Part shown: piece after piece, positions 31,677 to 40,960 of the stretch
Numbering within the stretch: position 1 is the first letter of the stretch
Layout of the letters: the number at the start of each line of letters is the position of its first letter
Origin: Streptomyces sp. 1331.2
GTDB taxonomy: Bacteria; Actinomycetota; Actinomycetes; Streptomycetales; Streptomycetaceae
Assembly: GCF_900199205.1 (NCBI RefSeq)
Contig: NZ_OBMJ01000001.1
Location: 6,875,001-6,939,000 of the forward strand
Direction: 5' to 3'
Length of the DNA stretch: 64,000 bases
Notes under the pieces: generated by a model
The model's database searches: none
What the model saw: the letters and a program-made list of their open reading frames with translations, nothing else
What the model was told of the DNA's origin: nothing
Translations under genes and position numbers: made by a program

Positions 31677-32143
31677 GGGGCGGGGCGCCTCTCTGCGGCG
31701 AAGCGGCGAAGGGCCCCGGAGCGCCTGCTCCACGGGGCCACGGGGGGACCGTCGCCACCGTAAGCACCGCCCTCGAACACCCGCGCGCCGGTGACGGCCG
31801 GGCTGGCCCGAACGGACCCAAGGCCCACCCGAGTGGCCCGGTCCCGCTCGCGGCGTGTTGTCAAGTACCGGCGCGCGGCGGACGGTTGGTGTCCCCACCG
31901 GTGCCCCGCGCTCGGCCGACCGGGTGAGCCCCGGCACGCCGCAACCGCCCCCGACCGCTGCTCGGGCACGATCGTTTAGCCCAGCTGTGGCCGCCCTTAA
32001 GAATTCCTCGATGGACCGCACCCCCTCCCACCAGGCAGATTTCTGCCTGCCCGGAGTGCGCCCGTCAGGAACGGCCGAACCGGGCCGCCTCGGCCTGCCC
32101 GACCCTCGAAGGCCGTCCCCCCGCACGTCAGGAGCCGTCGCCC
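31677..32143. other. Divergent promoter region between hydrolase and tdh, with an 18-bp palindrome
   Basis: 467 bases without a supported gene. At 32032-32049 CAGGCAGATTTCTGCCTG pairs eight bases on each side of a TT centre, 94 bases before the tdh start, a candidate operator or leader hairpin for the threonine-catabolic operon. An AT-richer patch TTAAGAATTCCTCG precedes it. The rest is GC-rich and featureless. Confidence 0.5.
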
Positions 32144-33172
32144 GTGAAGGCACTCGTCAAGCAGAAGGCCGAGCCCGGCCTCTGGATGATCGACGTCCCG
32201 AAGCCCGAGATCGGCCCCGGCGAGGTGCTGATCAAGGTGCTGCGGACCGGCATCTGCGGCACCGACCTGCACATCCGCAAGTGGGACGGCTGGGCGCAGC
32301 AGACCATCAAGACCCCGATGACGATCGGCCACGAGTTCGTCGGCGAGGTCGCCGAGATCGGCGCCGGCGTCGCGGACATCGCGATCGGCGACCTGGTCAG
32401 CGGTGAGGGCCACCTGGTCTGCGGCAAGTGCCGCAACTGCCTGGCCGGCCGCCGCCACCTGTGCCGCAACACCGTCGGCCTGGGCGTCAACCGGGACGGC
32501 GCCTTCGCCGAGTACGTGGCGCTGCCCGCCTCCAACGTCTGGGTGCACCGGGTGCCGGTCGACCTGGACGTGGCCGCGATCTTCGACCCCTTCGGCAACG
32601 CCGTGCACACCGCACTGTCCTTCCCGCTGGTCGGCGAGGACGTGCTGGTCACCGGCGCCGGCCCGATCGGCATCATGGCCGCCGCCGTCGCCAAGCACGC
32701 CGGCGCCCGCAACGTGATGATCACCGACGTCTCCCCGTACCGCCTCGACCTGGCCCGCGAGGTCGGTGTGACGCTGGCGCTCAACGTCGCCGAGCACACC
32801 ATCGAGGAGGGCCAGCAGAAGCTCGGCCTGCGCGAGGGCTTCGACGTCGGCCTGGAGATGTCCGGCCGCCCCGAGGCGATGCAGTCGATGATCGCCAACA
32901 TGACCCACGGCGGGAAGATCGCCATGCTCGGCCTGCCGGCCGACGACTTCGCCGTCGACTGGGCGCGCATCGTCACCTCGATGATCACCATCAAGGGCAT
33001 CTACGGCCGCGAGATGTTCGAGACCTGGTACGCGATGTCCGTGCTGCTGGAGGGCGGCCTGGACCTCAGCCCGGTGATCACCGGCCGCTACGCCGCCACC
33101 GACTTCGAGGCCGCCTTCGACGACGCCGCGGGCGGCAACTGCGGCAAGATCATCCTCGACTGGACCGCCTGA
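32144..33172 (+). CDS. tdh: L-threonine 3-dehydrogenase
   Basis: 342-residue zinc-dependent medium-chain dehydrogenase oxidising threonine to 2-amino-3-ketobutyrate with NAD+. Catalytic zinc ligands are C38 (TGICGTDLHI) and H63-E64 (TIGHEFVGEV); the structural zinc site is GHLVCGKCRNCLAGRRHLC. The NAD site reads VLVTGAGPIGIMAAAVAKHA. The substrate-typing DPFGNAVHTALSFPL is characteristic of TDH. GTG at 32144 follows CAGGAG with 9-base spacing. The kbl gene follows after 30 bases, completing the two-step conversion of threonine to glycine and acetyl-CoA. Confidence 0.93.
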   Translation: MKALVKQKAEPGLWMIDVPKPEIGPGEVLIKVLRTGICGTDLHIRKWDGWAQQTIKTPMTIGHEFVGEVAEIGAGVADIAIGDLVSGEGHLVCGKCRNCLAGRRHLCRNTVGLGVNRDGAFAEYVALPASNVWVHRVPVDLDVAAIFDPFGNAVHTALSFPLVGEDVLVTGAGPIGIMAAAVAKHAGARNVMITDVSPYRLDLAREVGVTLALNVAEHTIEEGQQKLGLREGFDVGLEMSGRPEAMQSMIANMTHGGKIAMLGLPADDFAVDWARIVTSMITIKGIYGREMFETWYAMSVLLEGGLDLSPVITGRYAATDFEAAFDDAAGGNCGKIILDWTA

Positions 33173-33202
33173 GCCACCCCGCCGACGCCAAAGGAGCCTG
33201 TT

Positions 33203-34393
<1,191 letters not shown>

Positions 34394-34430
34394 CACCCCC
34401 GACGGGCCCGGCAGGGGCCCGCACCGAACT

Positions 34431-34472
34431 GCCCGTGGGCCGGACCGCTCGGAACCGGACCGGCCCACGGGC
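34431..34472 (+). terminator. Terminator after tdh-kbl
   Basis: Perfect 13-bp stem GCCCGTGGGCCGG / CCGGCCCACGGGC around a 16-base loop, 38 bases after the kbl stop. Confidence 0.8.
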
Positions 34473-34617
34473 TCACGAACGCCGTGCGGCACGGGCACTT
34501 CACTGCGCCCGCGCCGCACGGCTCACCAACCACCTGCCCCACCCTCCCGCTGCGGGGGCGGGACGCCGGCCCGGCCGACGTCCCGCCCCCGTCCGCGGTT
34601 TCCGGGGGCCGGCCGGA

Positions 34618-36204
34618 TCAGTCCTCGTTCGGGTCCCCGTTCTCGTCCTGGTCCTCGCCCTGGTCGTCGCCGAGGTGCCGGGCGTTGCGGGCGAAGACCT
34701 GGTAGTCGCCGGCCGCCGGGCCCGCGGAGCCGGCGACCAGGTTGCCGCTGGTCGAGCCGAAGACCACCGTGCGGCCGTGGGCGTCCACGAAGGGGTCGAC
34801 CGAGGAGCCGTTGCCGAGCGAGCCGTCCGGCGCGGTGGCGACCCGCTCGGTGCGGCCGGTACGCAGGTCCTGGCGGTAGACGTCCCAGCCCGGGTGCTGC
34901 GGGCCGGGCACCAGGTTGTCGGCGGCGGAGGAGAAGTAGATCCAGCGGTTGTCGGCGGTGACGCTGCCGTGGTCGGAGGTGCCGACCGAGGTGGTGCCGA
35001 GCAGGCCGCCGCTGACCTTCGTCACGGTGCCCTTCCTGAGGTCCCGGACGTACAGCACCAGGTGGTACCGGTGGCCGTTGGTCGAGCCGCCGGGCTCGGG
35101 CAGGGCGTAGACCGCGCGCCGCCCGTCGGGGCTGATCGTCGCGTCGAAGCTCGCGGAGCCGAGCTTGCCGTCGAGGTCCAGGCTCGCGGCGGCGATGCGG
35201 CCGGAGTGCACGTCGTAGGTGTAGTAGGCGCCGGTCGTCGGCCGGGCCAGGTTCGCCTTCGCCTGGCCCTGTCGGGCGTTGCGGGGCAGGGCGGACGAGG
35301 TGCCGGGGGCCTGCTCGACATCGGCGACACCTGCGCCCGGGGAGGCGGGGGCGGTCTCGGCGCGGGCGGGGGTCCGGGCGGCCGGCAGCAGGTTCCCGGC
35401 GAAGGAGGTGAAGCCGATGGTGCGGCCGTCCGCGCTGATGGTCGGGTTGAGGGACATGCTGTCGCCCGGCTTGCCGTCCGCCCCCACGGAGACCAGTCGG
35501 GTCGTCCCGGTCCGGCGGTCGAGGACGTAGATGTTGTAGTCCCAGGTGTACGGCCTGGTGAGCGACGGGGCGTCGGCGCCGTCGCCGACACCGCCGGGCA
35601 GGGCCGGGACGAGGTCGGTCCGGGAGGACACGAAGGCCACGTAGCGGCCGTCGGCGCTGATCGAGGGTGCGTACGAGGCGTGGAACCGGTCGGTGTCGGC
35701 GCTGGTGAGCCCGCCGCTGACCAGTTCGGTGCGGCCGGTCCTGCGGTCGCGCAGGTACACCTCGGTGCGGCCCTGCACCTGCATGCCGGGCAGCACGTTG
35801 TCGGCGTCGCTCTCGAAGGCCACGTAGCGGCCGTCGGCGTTGATCGCGACGTAGTCGGTGAAGCCGTTCAGCGCCGAGCCGTCGTCGGCCAGGTTGACCC
35901 GCTCGGTGCGGCCGGTGCGCAGGTCGCGGACGTAGGCGTCGCGGCCGCTCTTGGCGGGCTGCTCCACCAGGTTGGTGGCCCAGGAGGTGAACAGGGCGTA
36001 GCGGCCGTCGGCGCTCACCCCGTGGCTCTGCGACTGGTTGTTCGGCGCCGCGCCGTCCAGCCCGACGCTGACCCGGACGGTGCCGCGCGGCGCCGGGTCG
36101 GCCTGGGCGGGGGCGGCGGTCGCGGCGAGCACGGCGACGGCCGCCAGGACGCTGCCGCCGTCGGCGAACCAACGGGTGCGGGCGGTACGGGTGTTGGGTG
36201 TCAT
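34618..36204 (-). CDS. Secreted beta-propeller protein (TolB/PD40-like repeats), paralogue A
   Basis: 528-residue exported protein. Signal peptide about residues 1-34 (FADGGSVLAAVAVLAATAAPAQA). At least seven propeller-blade repeats carry the PD40 signature: SADGRYALFTSWATNLV, NADGRYVAFESDADNVL, SADGRYVAFVSSRTDLV, SADGRTIGFTSFAGNLL, SPDGRRAVYALPE, TADNRWIYFSSAADNLV and DAHGRTVVFGSTSGNLV, each with an RDLRTGRTERV-like strand. The C-terminus is acidic. Function is unknown; such proteins bind ligands or surfaces. It follows its paralogue by 196 bases and both retain a similar upstream inverted repeat. Confidence 0.75.
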   Translation of the reverse strand: MTPNTRTARTRWFADGGSVLAAVAVLAATAAPAQADPAPRGTVRVSVGLDGAAPNNQSQSHGVSADGRYALFTSWATNLVEQPAKSGRDAYVRDLRTGRTERVNLADDGSALNGFTDYVAINADGRYVAFESDADNVLPGMQVQGRTEVYLRDRRTGRTELVSGGLTSADTDRFHASYAPSISADGRYVAFVSSRTDLVPALPGGVGDGADAPSLTRPYTWDYNIYVLDRRTGTTRLVSVGADGKPGDSMSLNPTISADGRTIGFTSFAGNLLPAARTPARAETAPASPGAGVADVEQAPGTSSALPRNARQGQAKANLARPTTGAYYTYDVHSGRIAAASLDLDGKLGSASFDATISPDGRRAVYALPEPGGSTNGHRYHLVLYVRDLRKGTVTKVSGGLLGTTSVGTSDHGSVTADNRWIYFSSAADNLVPGPQHPGWDVYRQDLRTGRTERVATAPDGSLGNGSSVDPFVDAHGRTVVFGSTSGNLVAGSAGPAAGDYQVFARNARHLGDDQGEDQDENGDPNED

Positions 36205-36318
36205 GGGCGGGTTGTCCTCCCCTGTGATCGCCCCTGCGCCGGGCTCCCTCCCGGCGACGGGCTCGGGGAGAGCCAATCGCCGGGAGGGGCGGTGGTCAAC
36301 GGCCGGGGGTGATCTCGG

Positions 36319-36346
36319 CGGAAAATACGTCAACCACCGTATTCCG
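36319..36346 (-). promoter_or_regulatory. Inverted repeat upstream of propeller gene A
   Basis: 28-bp element: arm CGGAAAATACG, spacer, arm CGTATTCCG, 115 bases before the start of propeller gene A. A matching 28-bp element lies 133 bases before paralogue B. The stretch to its left (GAGCCAA, then GTCAACGG and ATCTCG) is also shared, so the duplication included the promoter. Confidence 0.55.
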
Positions 36347-36400
36347 CACGGGAGTCGGACAGTGTGAGCCGTCGGGTCAGGCCGGCGGCCCGTCAGGCCG

Positions 36401-37816
36401 TCAGAGACGACGCCGGAAGACGTCCGTGACGTTGTTGGTGTCGCCCGGGACGAGGTCGCCGTCGGTGGCGTCGAAGACCACGGTGTCCCCGAAGGCGTCC
36501 ACGGACGGGGTGAACGACGAGGCCGTGCTCTGGGATCCGTCCTGGGTGAGGCTCACCCGCTCGGTGCGTCCGGTCCACAGGTCGCGGCGGAAGACGTCCG
36601 ACTGCTGGTTGGTGTCGTCCGGCACCAGGGTCTCGACGTCGGAGGTGAAGTACACCCACCGGCCGTCGTAGGTCATGACGGGCTCGTAGGAGGAGAGGGT
36701 CGTCGTGGTGCCGGCGAGCGGGGTGCTGACCTGGGTGACGGTGCCGGTGGCCAACTCGCGGGCGTAGACCACCAGGTGGACCCCGTGCGAGCCGGGCCGC
36801 CCGCCGGGCTGGGGGACGCTGTACACGGCGTAGCGGCCGTCCGGGCTGATCCGGCCGTCCTGGCCGGTGGGGCGGAAGGCCCCGGTCTCGTCGTAGCTGG
36901 CGCCGCTGATCCGGCCGGTGCGGGCGTCCCAGACGTAGTAGGGGTAGAACCGGGGCACCGCCAGCCGGGGCCGGGCGCCGGGGGCGGTGGCGTCGTCGGT
37001 CGGGTCGGTGGGCGAGGAGCCGACGGAGCTCTCTGCGGGCTCCTCCGCGGACGGGAGCAGGTTGCTCGCCCGCGAGGTGAAGCCGACGGTCTGCCCGTCC
37101 GCGCTCAGGCTCGGCACGGAGGAGTGCTGGTCGGCCGGCGTGCCGTCGGCGCCGACCGTGATCAGGCGGGTGGTGTGGGTCCAGCGGTCGGTGACGTAGA
37201 CGTTCGCCTTGCCGCGCTTGACCGTCGCCCCGAGGTCGGTGCGGTCGGAGGCGAAGGCCACGTAGCGGCCGTCCCAGCTCAGGCTGGGGTTGCTCGCCCG
37301 GCGGATCGACTGGTCGTCGGTCGTCGGGCCGGTGCCGGCGCTGATCAGCTCGGTGCGGCCGGTCCACCGGTCGTGGACGAAGACGTCAGCCGCGTGCTTC
37401 TGCTGCCCGGGCACCACGTTGGTCGCGGCGGTGCTGAACGCCACGTACCGGCCGTCGCCGCTGATCGTGCCGTCGGCGACGCCCGCGTCCAGCCGGGAGC
37501 CGTCGTCGGCCAGGTCGACCTGCTCGACGTGCCCGTTGCGGAGGTCCTTGACGTAGAGGCCCTCCGAGCCGTCGGCGTGACCGGGGGCGAGGCCGGTCGC
37601 GGTCGAGCTGAACAGCACCGAGCGGCCGTCGGAGCTCACCCCGAGGCCGTAGGAGTCGCCGTTCAGCGCCTCGCCCTTGGGCCCCTCGCTGACCCGGGCG
37701 GTGTCGCCCTTGGGCGGCCGGGCCTCGGCGGCGGGCATCACGGCGCCGACCGCGGTCACGGTGGCCAGGACGCAGGCGGTGCGGGCCAGCCGACGGCGGG
37801 TGCGTGCGGTGGTCAT
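36401..37816 (-). CDS. Secreted beta-propeller protein (TolB/PD40-like repeats), paralogue B
   Basis: 471-residue exported protein homologous to paralogue A downstream. Signal peptide roughly residues 1-32 (LARTACVLATVTAVGAVMPA). Blade repeats include SSDGRSVLFSSTATGLA, SGDGRYVAFSTAATNVV, SWDGRYVAFASDRTDLG, SADGQTVGFTSRASNLL, SPDGRYAVYSVPQPGG, TYDGRWVYFTSDVETLV and DAFGDTVVFDATDGDLV. Insertions between blades 4 and 5 are Ser/Thr/Pro-rich in both copies. ATG at 37816. The two genes are tandem on the minus strand and each has its own promoter-like region. Function unknown. Confidence 0.75.
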   Translation of the reverse strand: MTTARTRRRLARTACVLATVTAVGAVMPAAEARPPKGDTARVSEGPKGEALNGDSYGLGVSSDGRSVLFSSTATGLAPGHADGSEGLYVKDLRNGHVEQVDLADDGSRLDAGVADGTISGDGRYVAFSTAATNVVPGQQKHAADVFVHDRWTGRTELISAGTGPTTDDQSIRRASNPSLSWDGRYVAFASDRTDLGATVKRGKANVYVTDRWTHTTRLITVGADGTPADQHSSVPSLSADGQTVGFTSRASNLLPSAEEPAESSVGSSPTDPTDDATAPGARPRLAVPRFYPYYVWDARTGRISGASYDETGAFRPTGQDGRISPDGRYAVYSVPQPGGRPGSHGVHLVVYARELATGTVTQVSTPLAGTTTTLSSYEPVMTYDGRWVYFTSDVETLVPDDTNQQSDVFRRDLWTGRTERVSLTQDGSQSTASSFTPSVDAFGDTVVFDATDGDLVPGDTNNVTDVFRRRL

Positions 37817-37948
37817 GGATCATCCTCCCCAGACGACGGATCACAGGTGGTGTTCGAGGCTGTGCCTGACCCACGACCCCCGCGGTCCGGCTGGGCACGA
37901 GCCAAGCGTCGTACGGCCCGGCGGTCAACGAAGTGAAGCGATCTCGTC

Positions 37949-37976
37949 CGGAAATACGCCACCGGTGGTACCTCCG
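37949..37976 (-). promoter_or_regulatory. Inverted repeat upstream of propeller gene B
   Basis: 28-bp element CGGAAATACG ... GGTACCTCCG, resembling the site before paralogue A in length, left arm and flanking bases. It sits between paralogue B and the divergent LysR gene, whose product could bind here. Confidence 0.5.
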
Positions 37977-38039
37977 GCCGAAACCTCGCAGGCCCGGAGC
38001 CCGTCCGGTCCGCTCCCGCGCGCTGGCAGAATTGGGGCT

Positions 38040-38951
38040 GTGATCGACGCACGACGGCTGCGGACCCTGCGGGCCGTGGCGGACCACCGCACGGTGACCG
38101 CCGCGGCGGCCGCCCTCTACCTGACCCCCTCCGCGGTCTCCCAGCAGCTGGCCGCCCTGGAGCAGGAGACCGGGCACCACCTGCTCGCCCGAGAGGGCCG
38201 GGGCGTGCGGCTGACCGCCGCCGGGGAGATCCTGCTCGGCCACGCGGACGTCGTGCTCGCCCAGCTGGAGCGCGCCGAGGCCGACCTGGCCGCGTACCGG
38301 GCGGGCGTCTCCGGCGAGGTCACCGTCGCCTCCTTCGCCACCGGCATCGCACTGGTGCTCGCGCCCGCCATCGGTCTGCTCGCCGAGCGGGCGCCGGGGG
38401 TGCGGCTCAAGGTGCTGGACGCCGAGGGCGACGCCAGCCTGCCGATGGTCCTGGAGAGCCGGGCCGACCTCGCGGTGGCCGTCGAGTACCGCGGTGCCCC
38501 GCGGGCCGACGATGCCCGCCTCACCCGGGTGCCGCTGTACGCCGAGCCCTTCGAGGCCGTCCTGCCGCTGGACCACCGGCTGGCCGCCGAGGACGGTCCG
38601 CTCGCGGTCGCCGAGCTCGCCGACGAGCCGTGGATCGGGCCCTACCCGGGCAACCCGTGCCACGACGTGGTCCTGCTGGCCTGCGAGCACGCCGGGTTCC
38701 AGCCGCGCCTGCTGCACTCCTCGGACGACTTCCGGGCGGTCGTGGCGCTCGCCTCGGCGGGGGCTGGGGTGGCCCTGGTGCCGCGCTCGGCGCTGCGCGG
38801 GGTCGACCTCTCCCGGGTGGCGGTGCGCCCGGTCGACAGCGAGCTGGCCACCCGCCGGGTCTTCGCCGCCGTCCGGGCGGGCGCCGACGGCCACCCGCTG
38901 ATCCGCCCGGTCCTGGACGCCCTCGCCGACGCGGCGGCCGCGAGCGCGTAG
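38040..38951 (+). CDS. LysR family transcriptional regulator
   Basis: 303-residue regulator. The N-terminal winged helix reads LRTLRAVADHRTVTAAAAAL and LTPSAVSQQLAALEQETGHH. The effector domain includes GEVTVASFATGIALVLAPAI and ASAGAGVALVPRSALRG. GTG at 38040 has no clear ribosome site, so the transcript may be leaderless or start elsewhere. It is divergent from the beta-propeller paralogues across 223 bases; LysR proteins often control the divergent gene, so it may regulate them. Effector unknown. Confidence 0.85.
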   Translation: MIDARRLRTLRAVADHRTVTAAAAALYLTPSAVSQQLAALEQETGHHLLAREGRGVRLTAAGEILLGHADVVLAQLERAEADLAAYRAGVSGEVTVASFATGIALVLAPAIGLLAERAPGVRLKVLDAEGDASLPMVLESRADLAVAVEYRGAPRADDARLTRVPLYAEPFEAVLPLDHRLAAEDGPLAVAELADEPWIGPYPGNPCHDVVLLACEHAGFQPRLLHSSDDFRAVVALASAGAGVALVPRSALRGVDLSRVAVRPVDSELATRRVFAAVRAGADGHPLIRPVLDALADAAAASA

Positions 38952-39111
38952 CTCCGGTGAGACGGGCCCGGGCACCCGGAAACGGTTGTGCGGCTGCGCG
39001 GCGTCCCGGGTCGGGCGGCCGCGCCGTGTGCAGGTGGCGTGGCGTCCCGGCCCGGGCGGCCGTGCAGCCGCAGGTCCATGGGATGGCGGTCGGGTCATCC
39101 GACCACCGGGG

Positions 39112-39318
39112 TCACCACGCCTTCGTGAGGGTGATCAGACGGACGGCCGGGGCGGAGACCACCTGCACCCTGCCGGTGTCGGGGATCCGCAGCTTGACGA
39201 AACCGCCCTGGAACGCCACCAGCGCGCGGGGCACCGAGGAGACCATCCAGCCGTCGGAGCCCAGCACCTCGTAGCCGTCGACCAGTTCGACGGAGGCCTC
39301 GGCCCAGTCCTCGTTCAT
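39112..39318 (-). CDS. Small hypothetical protein divergent from TetR
   Basis: 68-residue protein of unknown function: MNEDWAEASVELVDGYEVLG, then DGWMVSSVPRALVAFQGGFV and a C-terminus VRLITLTKAW. It is acidic at the start with alternating beta-like segments and no signal peptide. ATG at 39318 follows GGGGGGAC. It starts 115 bases from the divergent TetR gene, with the two TetR-type operators between them, so it is probably repressed by that protein. Confidence 0.55.
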   Translation of the reverse strand: MNEDWAEASVELVDGYEVLGSDGWMVSSVPRALVAFQGGFVKLRIPDTGRVQVVSAPAVRLITLTKAW

Positions 39319-39347
39319 ACGTCCCCCCGCTGTGCGACTGTCCCCGA

Positions 39348-39402
39348 AACGGTACCGATCGGTTCCGTTCTGACGTCGAAGACGGTACCGATCGGTGCCG
39401 TT
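39348..39402. promoter_or_regulatory. Two 22-bp TetR operators in a divergent promoter
   Basis: Site 1 at 39348-39369 and site 2 at 39381-39402 both have the core GGTACCGATCGGT with AACGG / CCGTT-type ends; each is a palindrome with one or two mismatches. Their starts are 33 bases apart, three helical turns. They lie between the 68-residue protein gene and the TetR gene, so both promoters can be blocked. Confidence 0.75.
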
Positions 39403-39432
39403 TGGAGTCAAGAGCGGCTAGGATCGCTTTCC

Positions 39433-39975
39433 ATGGCAGTCAACGCACGGGCGCGCCTGCTGAGCACGGCAGAGACCCTCTTCTACGCCAACGGGATCCA
39501 CTCGGTCGGGGTGGAGCGCATCCTCGCCGAGTCCGGTGTGGGCCGGGCCTCCTTCTACCGGCACTTCGCCGGCAAGGAGGCGTTGGTGACGGCCGTCCTG
39601 GAAGGCCGCGACGCCCGGTGGCGGGCCTGGCTCTCCGAGCGGGTCGCGGCCCACGGCGGCCACCCGCTCAACGTCTTCGACGCCCTCGCCGAACGGTTCG
39701 CCGCCGAGGACTACCGGGGCTGCGTCGCCATCAACACCATGACCGAGATCGCCGACCGCGCCAGCCCGGCCCGCGAGATGGCGGCGTTGCACAAACGGCG
39801 CGTCATCGAGCTGGTCGAGCAGCTCATGCGGGACGCGGACATTCCCCAACCCGCCGACCGGGCCAAGCAGTTCGCCCTCCTGATGGACGGCGCCATCGTC
39901 ACCGCGCTGCGCGAGGGCACTCCGGACGCCGCCTGGCGGGCCCGCACCATCGCGGAGTCCCTGCTGGCCGCCTGA
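39433..39975 (+). CDS. TetR family transcriptional regulator
   Basis: 180-residue repressor. N-terminal HTH: LLSTAETLFYANGIHSVGVE and ILAESGVGRASFYRHFAGKE, the GRASFYRHF recognition helix being typical. The ligand domain contains YRGCVAINTMTEIADRASPA, a sequence seen in the TetR subgroup with TetR_C-like RGC motif. ATG at 39433 lies 31 bases from the second operator. It probably represses itself and the divergent 68-residue gene. Ligand unknown. Confidence 0.85.
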   Translation: MAVNARARLLSTAETLFYANGIHSVGVERILAESGVGRASFYRHFAGKEALVTAVLEGRDARWRAWLSERVAAHGGHPLNVFDALAERFAAEDYRGCVAINTMTEIADRASPAREMAALHKRRVIELVEQLMRDADIPQPADRAKQFALLMDGAIVTALREGTPDAAWRARTIAESLLAA

Positions 39976-39984
39976 GGCCCGAAG

Positions 39985-40029
39985 CGGCGGGAGCCCCGCA
40001 CCGGTGCTGCGGGTGCGGGGCTCCCGCCG
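39985..40029 (+). terminator. Terminator between two TetR genes
   Basis: Perfect 17-bp stem CGGCGGGAGCCCCGCAC / GTGCGGGGCTCCCGCCG with an 11-base loop, ten bases after the first TetR stop. Confidence 0.85.
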
Positions 40030-40108
40030 CCGAGCGCGGCAACGGGGCGCCACCGGCGGGCCACGTACGGCCGAACGGCGACGTGACCGGGCTGCGTATG
40101 CTGGGTCC

Positions 40109-40687
40109 GTGACGGCGAACGAGGGACGGGGCCCGGTGCTGCGGGTGGACGCCGCGCGGAACCGGGCGCTGGTGCTGCGCGTCGCCAGGGAGCAACTGGC
40201 CGCCGGGGACGACTCCCTGCAGCTCAACGTCATCGCCCGGCTGGCCGGGGTCGGGGTCGGAACCGTCTACCGGCACTTCCCCAACCCGCAGGCGCTGCGC
40301 GAGGCGCTGTTGGTGGAGCGGTTCCGGGGGCTGGTCGACGAAGCCCTCGCCGCCGCCGACCTGGAGGATCCCTCCGAGGGGCTGCGCCGACTGCTGCGCT
40401 CCACGCTCCTCATGGCGCTGCGCGACGACGGTCTGGGGGCCGTTCTCGAATCCGCGAGCGATGCCGAGGCACAGACCTCCGCCCTGAAGGCCGAACTGGA
40501 CGGGGCCGTCGCGAGCCTGCTCGACCGGGCCCGGCTGGCCGGCGCCGTCCGCGGCGACATCGGGCCCGGTGACGTGCGCCGACTGCTCTGCGGGATCGAG
40601 CACGCGCTGCGGAGCGGCGACCAGAGCCCCGCGCGGGTCGAGACCTACCTCGGTGTCCTCGTCGAGGGGCTGCGTCCCCCGCGCTGA
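40109..40687 (+). CDS. TetR family transcriptional regulator
   Basis: 192-residue regulator. HTH: RNRALVLRVAREQLAAGDDS then LNVIARLAGVGVGTVYRHFP. The C-terminal domain has the LLxG-type segment LLCGIEHALRSGDQSPARVE, seen in TetR proteins controlling oxidoreductase genes. GTG at 40109 is preferred, the conserved region beginning soon after. It is upstream of an SDR gene on the same strand; the two palindromes before that SDR are its likely operators. Ligand unknown. Confidence 0.85.
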   Translation: MTANEGRGPVLRVDAARNRALVLRVAREQLAAGDDSLQLNVIARLAGVGVGTVYRHFPNPQALREALLVERFRGLVDEALAAADLEDPSEGLRRLLRSTLLMALRDDGLGAVLESASDAEAQTSALKAELDGAVASLLDRARLAGAVRGDIGPGDVRRLLCGIEHALRSGDQSPARVETYLGVLVEGLRPPR

Positions 40688-40869
40688 CCCGGCTCGGTGA
40701 CGGAGGTCGGGCGCGCGAGCGGCGCCGACCGTCCAGGTGACGTCGGGCTGCGCCGCGGCCGTCGCCGAATCTTACAGACCGCGAACATCCTTGCCCGGCA
40801 GGGCTGTTGCCGCTGTACGGCGGATCGGGCGCTGCCTACCGTGGCGTCCACCCGCCGTCGCGACCGACT

Positions 40870-40929
40870 AACCGGATAGGTATCCGTTCGTGCTAGCGTG
40901 TGGGACTCCAACCGGATAGTCATCCGGTT
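40870..40929 (+). promoter_or_regulatory. Two palindromic operators upstream of the SDR gene
   Basis: AACCGGATAGGTATCCGTT at 40870-40888 and AACCGGATAGTCATCCGGTT at 40910-40929 share the arm AACCGGAT. The second has perfect 8-bp arms. They end 31 bases before the SDR ATG, flanking a promoter-sized gap. Binding by the TetR protein encoded just upstream is inferred. Confidence 0.7.
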
Positions 40930-40960
40930 AATGCGCCGCAGGGGAGAAGGGGCGAAGCTG

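Noticed and set aside
38990..39075. Imperfect repeat of GGCGTCCCGG..CGGGCGGCCG after the LysR gene
   Set aside because: Only about 20 degenerate GC-rich bases recur; not distinguishable from background without computation.
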